From assembly GCA_964348185.1 (NCBI GenBank), contig CAYGBW010000047.1, forward strand, positions 1 through 26,852: a stretch of DNA of 26,852 nt, read 5' to 3'. Of this stretch, positions 1 to 10,266 are shown piece after piece (the first letter of the stretch is position 1; each line of letters opens with the position of its first letter). The stretch comes from CAYGBW01 sp964348185 (lineage in GTDB: Bacteria > Desulfobacterota > BSN033 > WVXP01). The notes below the pieces were generated by a model that ran no database searches, was not told where the DNA came from, and saw only the letters and a program-made list of their open reading frames with translations. The translations under genes and the position numbers were made by a program.

Positions 1-950
1 CCCTCCGGATTCCTGTACCATTTCACGAACCGTTCGATGCCCTCCTCAATGTCAAACCTGGGATTGTAGCCGAGTTTCTTTCTGGCCTTGGTGATGTCAG
101 CGCAGGTTACGGGGACGTCCCCGGGCTGGTCAGGTAACTGCTGGATGATGGCTCTTTTGCCGAGAACCTTCTGGATCATTTCGATGAGGTCGAAAAGCCT
201 CGTCATCCGGGACTCTCCGAGATTGTAAATCTCATATCCCCTGTTTTTCACCAGTGCCTTGAAAACGCCGTCGATGATGTCGTCGATGTAGGTATAGTCT
301 CTCATTGAGCCTCCGTCTCCATACATGGGAACGGCTCTGCCCTGATCGATGAGACGGGTGAATTTATGGATCGCCATCTCCGGCCTCTGGCGAGGACCGA
401 ACGCGGTGAAGAATCTGAGACAGGCAATGTCGATGTCATAGAGGCGGTGATATGTGTAGGCGAGGAGTTCTCCCGCCCGTTTTGTGGCGCCATAGGGAGA
501 GATAGGAAGATTAGCCGAATCCTCTTCTGAAAAAGGGGTCCTCGTCCGTTCACCGTAGACAGAGGAGGAGGAGGCAAAGACGAGTTTTTGAATCCGAAAC
601 TCCCGGCAGATTTCGAGAGTATAGAGGGTTCCTCTGACGTTCACATCCTCGTAAAGAAGGGGATCTTGGATGGAAGGCCGGACGCCTGCCCGTGCGGCGA
701 GATGAACGACCCCGTCGAATCGGTAACGATTGCAGAGGTCTCGGAGAAGGGGTAGATCCCGGATGTCTCCCTCAACCTTCTCAAACAAGGGTGAGGACGA
801 GATCGGGGTGATATTCCTCTGCTTGATGGCAGGGTCGTAAAAGTCGTCGAAGTTGTCGAGACAGATTGTCTGGATCCCCTCTCCAAGGAGGCATTCACAG
901 AAGTGGGATCCAATGAAGCCCGCCCCTCCAGTGACCAGGACAGATTCCAT
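1..950 (-). CDS. NAD-dependent nucleotide-sugar epimerase, UDP-glucuronate 4-epimerase-like (3' end off the left edge)
   Basis: Extended short-chain dehydrogenase/reductase that probably epimerises a UDP-hexuronate or UDP-hexose for surface polysaccharide synthesis in the cytoplasm. The minus frame is open from the ATG at 948-950 to base 1, about 316 codons, so only the C-terminal end is missing. Visible features are the dinucleotide motif GGAGFIGS at residues 8-15, SSSSVYG around 127-133, and the catalytic YxxxK pair Y153/K157. The segment DNFDDFYDPAIKQRN (32-46) resembles the loop typical of UDP-glucuronate 4-epimerases, which is why that subgroup is preferred over GalE. GGAG six bases upstream of the ATG supports the start. 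It stands alone here, divergent from cooC across a 356-bp gap. The SDR family call is firm; the exact sugar substrate is inferred. Confidence 0.88.
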   Translation of the reverse strand, partial: MESVLVTGGAGFIGSHFCECLLGEGIQTICLDNFDDFYDPAIKQRNITPISSSPLFEKVEGDIRDLPLLRDLCNRYRFDGVVHLAARAGVRPSIQDPLLYEDVNVRGTLYTLEICREFRIQKLVFASSSSVYGERTRTPFSEEDSANLPISPYGATKRAGELLAYTYHRLYDIDIACLRFFTAFGPRQRPEMAIHKFTRLIDQGRAVPMYGDGGSMRDYTYIDDIIDGVFKALVKNRGYEIYNLGESRMTRLFDLIEMIQKVLGKRAIIQQLPDQPGDVPVTCADITKARKKLGYNPRFDIEEGIERFVKWYRNPE

Positions 951-1009
951 AGCTCGCTCCTTGGAGGGATTCTTAACAAGTATTTCGTGCTCTTGACGGG
1001 TCAGTTTTG

Positions 1010-1238
1010 GGAGTCAGAAGTCAGGAGTCAGAATAGATTTGAAAAAACATTGACATCCTCAAATCGACCCAGCGCTCTCTTTGCCAGGAGGACCCTCACA
1101 AATTGCATGAAAATAAGCTATCATATGGGCATCTTTTTGCTAAATATGGAACTCTTGTGGAGGGTTGATAGAACTCTTTTGATTCTGGCTTCTGACTCCT
1201 GGTTTGTGACTTCTGACTTCTGGCTCCTGACTCCTGGT
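1010..1238. repeat. Inverted pair of degenerate heptamer arrays (GGAGTCA / TTCTGAC type)
   Basis: The left arm at 1010-1034 reads as period-7 units GGAGTCA, GAAGTCA, GGAGTCA plus a partial unit. The right arm at 1183-1238 holds eight consecutive 7-mers on the opposite strand: TTCTGGC, TTCTGAC, TCCTGGT, TTGTGAC, TTCTGAC, TTCTGGC, TCCTGAC, TCCTGGT. Twelve bases at 1022-1033 are exactly complementary to 1190-1201. The arms flank about 147 bp of A+T-richer sequence in which I see no convincing gene. The element fills most of the 356-bp gap (951-1306) between the divergent epimerase and cooC genes. I cannot name its family. Confidence 0.8.
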
Positions 1239-1262
1239 AAGAATAGCACGCCCCCCCTTGCT

Positions 1263-1290
1263 TGACAAGGACCAGGGCCCGTGTTAGATA
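1263..1290 (+). promoter_or_regulatory. Possible promoter for the cooC-plsC-ftsK-lolA operon
   Basis: A perfect TTGACA at 1263-1268 is followed after 16 bases by TAGATA (1285-1290), a weak -10 with 3 of 6 matches. The start point would fall almost on the Shine-Dalgarno sequence of cooC, giving a very short leader, so this is only a candidate. Confidence 0.3.
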
Positions 1291-1306
1291 GGGTTAGGAG
1301 GGATTC

Positions 1307-2083
1307 ATGAAAGTCGCCATTTCGGGAAAAGGCGGGGTGGGGAAAACCACGCTAGCAGGGGTAATGGCGCGCCTCATTGCGGATGAAGGAAGGAAAGTAC
1401 TGGCCATCGATGCGGACATGGACGCGAATCTGGCCTCGGCCATCGGAGTTCCGGCAAGAGAACTCTCAGGATTGACTCCTCTTGCCCAGAAGACCGATCT
1501 AATTGAGGAACGGACATCAAGCAAAAAGGGGACATTTGGTGGCATGTTCAAACTCAACCCCCGAGTGGATGATATCCCTGATGAGTACAGTGTGACCCAT
1601 AAGGGCGTCAAACTCCTCGTTCTGGGCGGGGTCCTGTCAGGAGGGAGCGGGTGCTTCTGTCCTGAGAATGTTCTCCTGAAGAACCTAATCAGCCATCTGT
1701 TTGTGGCCAGAGATGAGGCGGTGATCGTGGATCTGGAGGCAGGCTTGGAGCATCTAAGTCGGGGGTCCACGGGGTACATGGACGCTTTTGTCGTGGTCGT
1801 GGAACCGGGCCTGAGAAGCTTTGGAACGGCCAGACAGATCAAACGTCTTGCCAATGAACTTGGGATCATAAACATCCATGTTGTGGGGAACAAGATTGCC
1901 TCTGACCAGGACAGGCTCATCATTGAGGATCACCTGGGGGCAGAATTCGACATTCTCGGCTATCTCAGCCTCAATCCCAAGATCATCGAAGCGGACCGCC
2001 TCGGTGTATCCCCTTACGATCTCGATGAAAAGATAAGAAGCGAGGTCAAGGTTATCGCTGACCGAATGGGGGGGAAGAGATAG
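1307..2083 (+). CDS. cooC: CooC/AcsF-type CO dehydrogenase nickel-insertion ATPase
   Basis: MinD-like P-loop ATPase of the CooC family. Family members use ATP to load nickel into the C-cluster of carbon monoxide dehydrogenase or acetyl-CoA synthase. The deviant Walker A motif GKGGVGKTT lies at residues 7-15 and the DADMDAN switch at 35-41. The CxC pair C116/C118 in GSGCFCPEN is the metal-binding, dimer-forming motif of CooC and separates it from MinD and NifH relatives. VDLEAGLEHL lies near 141-150. Length (258 aa) fits the family. TAGGAGGG four bases before the ATG makes the start secure. It is the first gene of a tight plus-strand run, with plsC only 41 nt downstream. No CODH gene is in the window, so a role in a CODH/ACS system elsewhere in the genome is inferred. 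Confidence 0.88.
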   Translation: MKVAISGKGGVGKTTLAGVMARLIADEGRKVLAIDADMDANLASAIGVPARELSGLTPLAQKTDLIEERTSSKKGTFGGMFKLNPRVDDIPDEYSVTHKGVKLLVLGGVLSGGSGCFCPENVLLKNLISHLFVARDEAVIVDLEAGLEHLSRGSTGYMDAFVVVVEPGLRSFGTARQIKRLANELGIINIHVVGNKIASDQDRLIIEDHLGAEFDILGYLSLNPKIIEADRLGVSPYDLDEKIRSEVKVIADRMGGKR

Positions 2084-2124
2084 AGAGACTCCTACGCACC
2101 GCTTTCGGACTGTTCTGCCTGGTT

Positions 2125-2790
2125 GTGAGCACCATCGTGCTGTCCACGCTGGCATTCCTGACTTTTCCCTTTGATCCCAAGGGTAGGGCAGTCCACACCT
2201 ACGCCCGAGCCTGGGGATGGCTGATCATCAAGAGCAGTGGCGTTCAGGTGACCCGATTAGGTGTGGACCATATTGAGAGAGGTCGGCCTCAGGTTCTCAT
2301 GGCCAACCACCAAGGGGCCTATGACATCTTCGCCCTTCTAGCCTACCTGCCCATCGAATTCAAATGGCTGGCTAAAGAGGAGCTTTTCAGAATCCCCATC
2401 CTTGGATGGGCCATGAGGGCCGCCGGCTACATCAGCATTGACCGCAAAGGAAAGAAGAAGGCTCTCGAGAGCGTTGAAAGGGCAGTAGCCAAGATTCAGG
2501 AGGGTACATCCGTGCTGGTATTCCCCGAGGGGACGCGAAGCCCTGACGGAAAGATTCACCCTTTCAAGAGGGGTGGATTCACCCTCGCCATTAGGGCTGG
2601 CGTTCCCATCGTTCCCATATCCATTCGAGGCAGTCGGGACGTCCTCCCTCGAGGTTCCCTCAGAGTGAAACCGGGGAAGATCGAGATCATCGTCGGCGAA
2701 TGCATTCGGACAGATGACAGGAGCCTGGCCGACCGGGAAGACCTCATGAAGGTGTTGAAAGGGGCTATAGAAAGCAACTTTGCAGCGTAA
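2125..2790 (+). CDS. plsC: 1-acyl-sn-glycerol-3-phosphate acyltransferase (PlsC-like)
   Basis: Membrane-associated acyltransferase that probably makes phosphatidic acid from lysophosphatidic acid. The HX4D catalytic motif is NHQGAYD with H62 and D67. The phosphate-binding FPEGTRS block is at 133-139 and a VPISIRGS block follows near 176. The GTG start at 2125 has no clear Shine-Dalgarno sequence. The frame is open back to 2062 and the bases just upstream would encode LLRTAFGLFCLVV, extending the N-terminal hydrophobic helix, yet no ATG, GTG or TTG exists there. The true start may therefore be a rare codon (ATA at 2080 or a CTG) overlapping the end of cooC. ftsK begins 9 nt after the stop. The acyltransferase call is firm; the exact acyl acceptor is not proven. 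Confidence 0.87.
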   Translation: MSTIVLSTLAFLTFPFDPKGRAVHTYARAWGWLIIKSSGVQVTRLGVDHIERGRPQVLMANHQGAYDIFALLAYLPIEFKWLAKEELFRIPILGWAMRAAGYISIDRKGKKKALESVERAVAKIQEGTSVLVFPEGTRSPDGKIHPFKRGGFTLAIRAGVPIVPISIRGSRDVLPRGSLRVKPGKIEIIVGECIRTDDRSLADREDLMKVLKGAIESNFAA

Positions 2791-2799
2791 GGGATCACG

Positions 2800-5019
<2,220 letters not shown>

Positions 5020-5028
5020 GGGACCACC

Positions 5029-5709
5029 ATGTTAAAAAGCGGGTTGCTTTTCATCGTGCTGTTTTTTGTCGTGTCCATTGGCCACGGTCTGGCCTTGACA
5101 ACCGCGGAGGTGGTCAGAACCGTTCAGGAGCGATACGAGAAAGTCAGGAGCATGACGGCAAATTTCGCGCAAGAATCGACCAATAAGATGCTCAACCAGA
5201 CTCGAATCACCAAGGGGAAGGTCTACTTTGAGAAGCCGGGCCTCATGCGGTGGGAATACACGGCGCCACCCAAGAACCAGTGGGTGAGCGACGGGAAAAC
5301 CCTCTGGTTCTATCAGCCCGAGGAGAATCAGGTGATTGTCGGAAGGGTGGACGACGAGAAGGGGAGGCTTTTTCTGGCCTTCTTGGTGGGCGAGGGTGAT
5401 TTGACAGAGGATTTCAATATCCATCGGTGGGATCAAGAAGTGGATGAGAGCGAACAGGGCTACCGATTAGAGCTCACCCCCAAGAAGCCCCACGCCATCA
5501 TGGATCGGCTCATTCTGGCCGTTGATCGAAAGACGTGGTACGTGCGCCAGGCCGATGTCTACGACGCATATGGAAACCTGACGCGCACCGTTTTCACCCG
5601 TATTCGGGTCAACCGGAAGTTGGCTCCAGAACTCTTTACCTTTGCGATTCCTCCGGGGACTGAGGTTGTCGAGAACCCTGGTTGGCTTCCAGAACAGGGC
5701 AGGGACTAG
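5029..5709 (+). CDS. lolA: Outer-membrane lipoprotein carrier protein LolA
   Basis: Periplasmic chaperone that takes lipoproteins from the inner-membrane LolCDE complex to the outer membrane. The precursor has a signal peptide (about residues 1-23, a hydrophobic run ending near GHGLA). Typical LolA blocks follow: MTANFAQES near 42, KGKVYFEKPGLMRWEY around 64-79, and WVSDGKTLWFYQPEENQV around 86-103. The 226-aa length fits the family. It sits 9 nt behind ftsK, a common pairing in proteobacteria, with GGGGACC before the ATG. Its presence implies a Gram-negative envelope. About 64 bp without an obvious terminator separate it from recO. Confidence 0.93.
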   Translation: MLKSGLLFIVLFFVVSIGHGLALTTAEVVRTVQERYEKVRSMTANFAQESTNKMLNQTRITKGKVYFEKPGLMRWEYTAPPKNQWVSDGKTLWFYQPEENQVIVGRVDDEKGRLFLAFLVGEGDLTEDFNIHRWDQEVDESEQGYRLELTPKKPHAIMDRLILAVDRKTWYVRQADVYDAYGNLTRTVFTRIRVNRKLAPELFTFAIPPGTEVVENPGWLPEQGRD

Positions 5710-5773
5710 CGTATCAAAACTCCAAAAGAGCCACAATCCTTCACAAGTTGTCCAGTGCGGTTTGCTTTAGCTC

Positions 5774-6544
5774 ATGCCTCTAAAACGCGCCACAGGTATT
5801 GTGATTCAATCATTCGACTACGGAGAGTCGGACAGGATTGTTACGTTCTTTACCCGGGAATACGGAAAGATGAAGGGAATCGCAAAAGGGGCGCGACGAA
5901 GCCGAAGACGGTTTAGCAACAGTCTCGATCTGTTTTGCCATGTTCGGATCCTCTTCTTTGAAAAGGAGGAAACCTCTCTCGCGCGAATCGACCAGTGTGA
6001 TGGGGTGGAGTTTTTTCCCTCTCTCAGCCAGGACCTTGCAAAAATGAGCTACGGCAGTTATTTCGTCGAGCTGGTGGACGCCATGGTGGGAGAACGAGAG
6101 GCCCACAACGGGGTCTTCGACCTTCTGAGGATATTTCTATCGGGGTTGAACAGGACGGAGCCGAGGGAGGAGATGTTGCGGATTTTCGAAATTCGCCTTC
6201 TCTCTCTGCAGGGATACCGGCCCAACCTCGATTCGTGTACCCGCTGCCAGAGACCACTCGACCAGGTGGAGAGGATCTCGTTTGTTCCGGCCAGAGGGGG
6301 AATCCTCTGCGAAAAATGTGCCTCCTTTGCCAAGGAGAAGTCTTTTGATCTTGCCCTGGGAACGGTCAGACTGCTCGAGAAATCAATTGAGACAGACCTT
6401 TCGAAGATTCACCGCCTGAGGTTCTCATCGAGATCCCTCTCCGAGAGTCGGGAGATCCTGCCGCGGTTTATTCAACATCATCTGAACCGGGAGTTGAAGT
6501 CGCTTCGATTCCTGGAGAGCATCAAAGTCGGCGTTTCGCCTTGA
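5774..6544 (+). CDS. recO: DNA repair protein RecO
   Basis: Recombination mediator that, with RecR, loads RecA on SSB-coated DNA in the RecF pathway. The N-terminal OB-fold begins with ATGIVIQSFDYGESDRIVTF (residues 6-25) and continues with GKMKGIAKGARR (31-42). The helical C-terminal domain carries a four-cysteine zinc site, C155/C158 and C179/C182 (CTRC and CEKC). The 256-aa length is normal. The ATG has only a weak Shine-Dalgarno context, so translation may be modest. Gene order recO-glyQ-glyS is common in this group of bacteria. The downstream 184 bp (6545-6728) contain two copies of AGGGGTCAGG and a TATGAT (6646-6651) without a matching -35; nothing else is recognisable there. Confidence 0.93.
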   Translation: MPLKRATGIVIQSFDYGESDRIVTFFTREYGKMKGIAKGARRSRRRFSNSLDLFCHVRILFFEKEETSLARIDQCDGVEFFPSLSQDLAKMSYGSYFVELVDAMVGEREAHNGVFDLLRIFLSGLNRTEPREEMLRIFEIRLLSLQGYRPNLDSCTRCQRPLDQVERISFVPARGGILCEKCASFAKEKSFDLALGTVRLLEKSIETDLSKIHRLRFSSRSLSESREILPRFIQHHLNRELKSLRFLESIKVGVSP

Positions 6545-6728
6545 CACTCCCCATGCAAAATGTTAAAGACCCTCTTACTGTTTTCAATGACCAGGGGTCA
6601 GGGAAAGCCAGTTCAACAGCAGGCAGGGGTCAGGAGAACGGTTGATATGATACCCTGCGAAGGTCTGCAGGAAAGCATGGCTGAGAGCCGATCCCCGTCC
6701 CCTGTCAACTGAAAAGAGGAGTTGATCT

Positions 6729-7607
6729 GTGACTTTTCAAGAATTGATTCTGGCGCTGGAGGAGTTTTGGGCAAGAAGGGGATGCATCATTTGGCAGCCC
6801 TATCAGACAGAAGTTGGCGCGGGGACCATGAACCCAGCGACCTTTCTGCGCGTTCTTGGACCTGAGCCGTGGAGGGTGGCCTATGTGGAGCCTTCCAGAA
6901 GGCCTACCGACGGTCGATACGGGGATAATCCCAACCGTCGCGAACAGCACTATCAGTATCAGGTGATCCTGAAACCATCGCCCCTGGAGGTTCAGGATAT
7001 GTACCTGGAAAGTCTCAAAAGTCTGGGGTTCGATCCCCTGGCTCATGATATCCGGTTCGTAGAGGACGACTGGGAGGCACCGACCCTTGGGGCCTGGGGC
7101 CTCGGGTGGGAAATTTGGCTCGATGGGATGGAGATAACCCAGTTCACTTATTTTCAACAGGCCGGCGGGTACGATCTTAATCCGATATCTGTGGAATTGA
7201 CCTACGGCCTTGAGCGGATCGCTATGTATATTCAGGAGGTTGACAACGTATATGACCTGGTCTGGACCGCGGGAATTCGCTACGGTGAAGTCTTTCATCG
7301 TCGGGAGAACGAATACTCGGTCTACAACTTCGAGGTGGCAGACACGACCATGCTCTTTCAAGCCTTTGATCTTTTTGAGAAGGAGTGCACCCGACTGGTG
7401 GAGAAGGAGCTTGTTCTCCCAGCCTACGACTACTGCCTCAAATGTTCCCATACGTTCAATATCCTCGATGCCCGAGGCGCCGTCAGCGTCACTGAGCGGA
7501 CCGGTTTTATCCGTCGGGTGAGAGATCTGGCGGAACGATGTGCCGGGACCTATCTAGAACAGCGCAAATCCATGGGGTATCCCCTTCTGGAAAGACCCCG
7601 CTCCTGA
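6729..7607 (+). CDS. glyQ: Glycyl-tRNA synthetase alpha subunit
   Basis: Catalytic subunit of the bacterial alpha2beta2 glycyl-tRNA synthetase, which attaches glycine to tRNA-Gly. Class II core signatures are easy to read: WQPYQTEVGAGTMNPATFLR (about 22-41), a motif 2 region VAYVEPSRRPTDGRYGDNPN (about 50-69), and motif 3 ELTYGLERIAMYIQ (about 156-169). At 292 aa it is full length. The GTG start at 6729 has GAGGAG about 8 bases upstream and gives the usual N-terminus MTFQELILALEEFWA. glyS, encoding the partner subunit, follows after 112 bp. I looked for a glycine T-box in the leader and did not find the conserved elements. Confidence 0.97.
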   Translation: MTFQELILALEEFWARRGCIIWQPYQTEVGAGTMNPATFLRVLGPEPWRVAYVEPSRRPTDGRYGDNPNRREQHYQYQVILKPSPLEVQDMYLESLKSLGFDPLAHDIRFVEDDWEAPTLGAWGLGWEIWLDGMEITQFTYFQQAGGYDLNPISVELTYGLERIAMYIQEVDNVYDLVWTAGIRYGEVFHRRENEYSVYNFEVADTTMLFQAFDLFEKECTRLVEKELVLPAYDYCLKCSHTFNILDARGAVSVTERTGFIRRVRDLAERCAGTYLEQRKSMGYPLLERPRS

Positions 7608-7641
7608 TCTACTGAGGGGTTGTTGTTCCACTTTGGAGCGC

Positions 7642-7663
7642 ATTCGTCATGGCCTGGACGAAT
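7642..7663 (+). other. Small hairpin between glyQ and glyS
   Basis: ATTCGTC (7642-7648) and GACGAAT (7657-7663) form a perfect 7-bp stem with an 8-base loop in the 112-bp glyQ-glyS gap. No T-run follows, so it is not a standard terminator. It could be an mRNA processing or stability element, or chance. Confidence 0.3.
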
Positions 7664-7719
7664 CCTAAGTCGGTCGTTCTCAGTCGATTGTTGCTGTTTT
7701 GAAACTCTCAGGTGTCAAA

Positions 7720-9789
7720 ATGGGAAAAGAGCTGCTTCTGGAGATCGGAACCGAGGAGATCCCTGCCCGTTTCACGGCTGAGGCTCTGAAAGAGATGGCC
7801 CAACTCATGGAAAAAGAGCTTGAGGCTCTGGAAATCTCTTACGGAGAGATGGGAACCTTGGGGACTCCCAGACGGCTGGTCTTATGGGCGGGCGATGTGG
7901 AAGCGTTTCAAAAGGACATGGTTGAAAGAAAGCTCGGCCCTCCGAAACATCTCGCATATGACGACAAGGGCCACCCGACCCGGGCTGCCGAAGGGTTTGC
8001 CAGGGGCCAGGGAATGAGAGTTCAAGATCTTGAGACCGTGGCCACGGAAAAAGGGGAGTATCTCTGTGCCGTGCGACGACAGAGGGGAGGGAAAACGGCT
8101 GATCTTCTTCGAGAGAGTCTGCCAAGGGTCCTCACCTCCCTTTCCTTTCAGAAATCGATGCGATGGGGAAGTTCCCCACTCCGATTTGTGCGGCCCATTC
8201 ACTGGATTCTGGCCCTCTTTGATGGCCAAGTCGTCCCCTTTCATCTTGAGAATATCGAAAGCGGAGATGTGACCTATGGGCACCGGTTCATGAATCCCGG
8301 GCCCCTGCGGGTGAAAGGCTTGAAAGACTACTTGGAGAAGCTCAGACAGGCGTCAGTGGTGGTGGATCCTGGAGAGAGGAAAAAAAGGATCGAAGAGGGG
8401 ATCCATGGGGCGGCCCGGAGGGTATCCGGAAGAACCCTGATTCATGGAGAACTCCTTGAGGAGGTAACCTTTTTGGTTGAATACCCCGTCGTTCTTTTAG
8501 GGGATTTTGAAAAGGACTTCTTGACCCTTCCCAAAGAAGTGATCGTCCATGCGATGGAGGACCATCAGCGGTATTTCCCCGTGGCGAACGCCGACGGGGA
8601 TCTTCTCCCCCACTTCGTCTGTGTGTGTAACACGGAAGCGGTAGACATGGATGTCGTTCGAAGAGGGAATGAACGGGTCTTACGCGCCAGGCTTTCCGAT
8701 GCCCGCTTTTTCTTTCGTGAAGACACGAAGATTCCCCTGGAGAAGAAGGTTGAGGATCTCAAAGAGGTCATTTTCCAGGCGAAACTGGGGACCTCCTACG
8801 AAAAGATGATGCGTTTCCGCTCCCTGTCCCGTTTTCTGGCCAGGACGTTGAAGCCGGAGGTCGAAGGAACGGTTGATCGGGTGGCTTTTCTGTGCAAGGC
8901 CGATCTTGTGACCGGTATGGTCAGAGAATTTCCCGGCCTTCAGGGCGTCATGGGAAGAGAGTACGCCCTTCTTTCCGGTGAGTCGAGGGCAGTCGCCGAT
9001 GCAATCCATGAGCACTATCTGCCGGCCTTTGCTGGAGATCGTTTGCCCTCAACTCCTATAGGCGATTTTGTCAGTATGGCCGATAAGCTCGATACGATCG
9101 TGGGATGTTTTTCCGTGGGACTGATCCCGACCGGTGGAGGTGATCCTTTCGCGCTCCGGAGGAAGGCCCTGGGGGTTCTTAACATCCTTCTGGAAAAGCG
9201 CTACGCTGTCTCTTTGAGAGAGATGGTCGACGCGAGCTGTGACCAGCTCAAAGGGAAGTTGGAATTGCCTCCCCACGAGGTCAGGGACGGTGTTCTCGAA
9301 TTCTTCAGGCAGCGTTTTCACCATTTTCTGATCTCGAAGGGGGTCCCCCATGACGCAGTAGAGGCCGTGCTGGGGGTGGTTTTTGACGATGTGGTCGATT
9401 GCCAGGACAGAATTGCGGCCCTGACGTCGGTGAAGGAAAGGATGGAGTTCGCTCCCCTGGCCGCTGCATTCAAAAGGGTCGTCAACATCAGTCGGGCGCA
9501 TCCCCTTCGGAAAGTTGACTCCTCCCTTTTCAGGGAAGATGCGGAAAGAGGGCTCCACGGGACCTTTCTGGAGGTGGGGGCGCGGCTGGATAACCTTCTC
9601 AGGGGGAAGGATTACCAGCAGGCTCTGGCCGTCCTGATCCAACTTAAAGAGCCGGTGGATCGTTTTTTTGACAGCGTTCTCGTTATGGATAAAGACGAGA
9701 AGGTCAGGGATAACCGCCTCGCTCTCCTCGGCCGGATCGCTGATCTTTTTTCACAGATTGCGGATTTCTCTAAAATCGTGACAGAATGA
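7720..9789 (+). CDS. glyS: Glycyl-tRNA synthetase beta subunit
   Basis: tRNA-binding subunit that pairs with GlyQ. The N-terminus MGKELLLEIGTEEIPARF is the family signature, so the ATG at 7720 with AGGTG about six bases upstream is preferred. An in-frame TTG at 7699 would add seven untypical residues. The HD-like region includes HAMEDHQRYFP near 275, and the stretch with PIGDFVSMADKLDTIVGCF falls around 442-460. The C-terminal DALR-type anticodon-binding domain occupies roughly 570-680 and ends in VMDKDEKVRDNRLALL. The 689-aa length is normal. Coding is uninterrupted. It ends 84 bp before a small uncharacterised gene on the same strand. Confidence 0.96.
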   Translation: MGKELLLEIGTEEIPARFTAEALKEMAQLMEKELEALEISYGEMGTLGTPRRLVLWAGDVEAFQKDMVERKLGPPKHLAYDDKGHPTRAAEGFARGQGMRVQDLETVATEKGEYLCAVRRQRGGKTADLLRESLPRVLTSLSFQKSMRWGSSPLRFVRPIHWILALFDGQVVPFHLENIESGDVTYGHRFMNPGPLRVKGLKDYLEKLRQASVVVDPGERKKRIEEGIHGAARRVSGRTLIHGELLEEVTFLVEYPVVLLGDFEKDFLTLPKEVIVHAMEDHQRYFPVANADGDLLPHFVCVCNTEAVDMDVVRRGNERVLRARLSDARFFFREDTKIPLEKKVEDLKEVIFQAKLGTSYEKMMRFRSLSRFLARTLKPEVEGTVDRVAFLCKADLVTGMVREFPGLQGVMGREYALLSGESRAVADAIHEHYLPAFAGDRLPSTPIGDFVSMADKLDTIVGCFSVGLIPTGGGDPFALRRKALGVLNILLEKRYAVSLREMVDASCDQLKGKLELPPHEVRDGVLEFFRQRFHHFLISKGVPHDAVEAVLGVVFDDVVDCQDRIAALTSVKERMEFAPLAAAFKRVVNISRAHPLRKVDSSLFREDAERGLHGTFLEVGARLDNLLRGKDYQQALAVLIQLKEPVDRFFDSVLVMDKDEKVRDNRLALLGRIADLFSQIADFSKIVTE

Positions 9790-9873
9790 TCCACAGCACG
9801 GCCGGATTCAGTGGTCTTGAGTCGATGTGCGGCCGACTGGTGACGGCTGAACATTGAGGAGAAGGAGTTTACC

Positions 9874-10266
9874 ATGATGGAGGAAGGGGGAGATCATGCT
9901 CTGATCGATGGGTACGTTTCCAAATCCATGCGGCCAAAGCTGAAGAACGAATACATCAGCCTGGCTCACACCTTTTCCCTTCTCAAGAGGGATCCCCAGG
10001 AGGCTTTTGAGAACCTGTTTATTATCATGTTTATGGCCCCCCTCTTGGTGGGACGAAACGATACTGCACGGCGCAACCTGCTCTTGCTGAAGGGGCTTGT
10101 CGAGGTTTTTGAGGGTCAAGAGACGAAATCGGCTCTCGCGACCCGACTCGTCGAGGGGTTCTATGAGCAGTTCGATTCGGTCATTATGAAAATAAACAAG
10201 GTGCAGCAGGTCTACAACATCGATATCGATCTGTCTTTCCTCAAAGAGCTGGATATAAGGAAGTAG
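9874..10266 (+). CDS. Uncharacterised small helical protein downstream of glyS
   Basis: 130-aa protein that I do not recognise. It is predicted mostly alpha-helical, without signal peptide, cysteine motif or nucleotide-binding motif. A hydrophobic stretch FENLFIIMFMAPLLVG (about 45-60) is too broken by polar neighbours to be a confident membrane span. The C-terminus KINKVQQVYNIDIDLSFLKEL looks amphipathic. The start is well supported by AAGGAG six bases before the ATG at 9874, and codon usage resembles its neighbours, so it is probably a real gene. It is the last plus-strand gene before a 435-bp gap and the opposing ppdK. No function is proposed. Confidence 0.72.
   Translation: MMEEGGDHALIDGYVSKSMRPKLKNEYISLAHTFSLLKRDPQEAFENLFIIMFMAPLLVGRNDTARRNLLLLKGLVEVFEGQETKSALATRLVEGFYEQFDSVIMKINKVQQVYNIDIDLSFLKELDIRK

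Noticed and set aside
1010..1238. CRISPR array
   Set aside because: Units are 7 bp, contiguous and degenerate, with no regular unique spacers and no cas genes.
903..1265. Plus-strand 120-codon frame upstream of cooC
   Set aside because: It overlaps the start of the epimerase gene and runs through the heptamer arrays; its sequence has no protein signature.
6545..6728. Possible glycine T-box or riboswitch before glyQ
   Set aside because: No AGGGTGGNACCGCG-type T-box sequence or recognisable aptamer is present.
9790..9873. Terminator hairpin after glyS from repeated CGGCCG
   Set aside because: The 6-bp self-complementary elements are separated by about 27 bases and no T-run follows.
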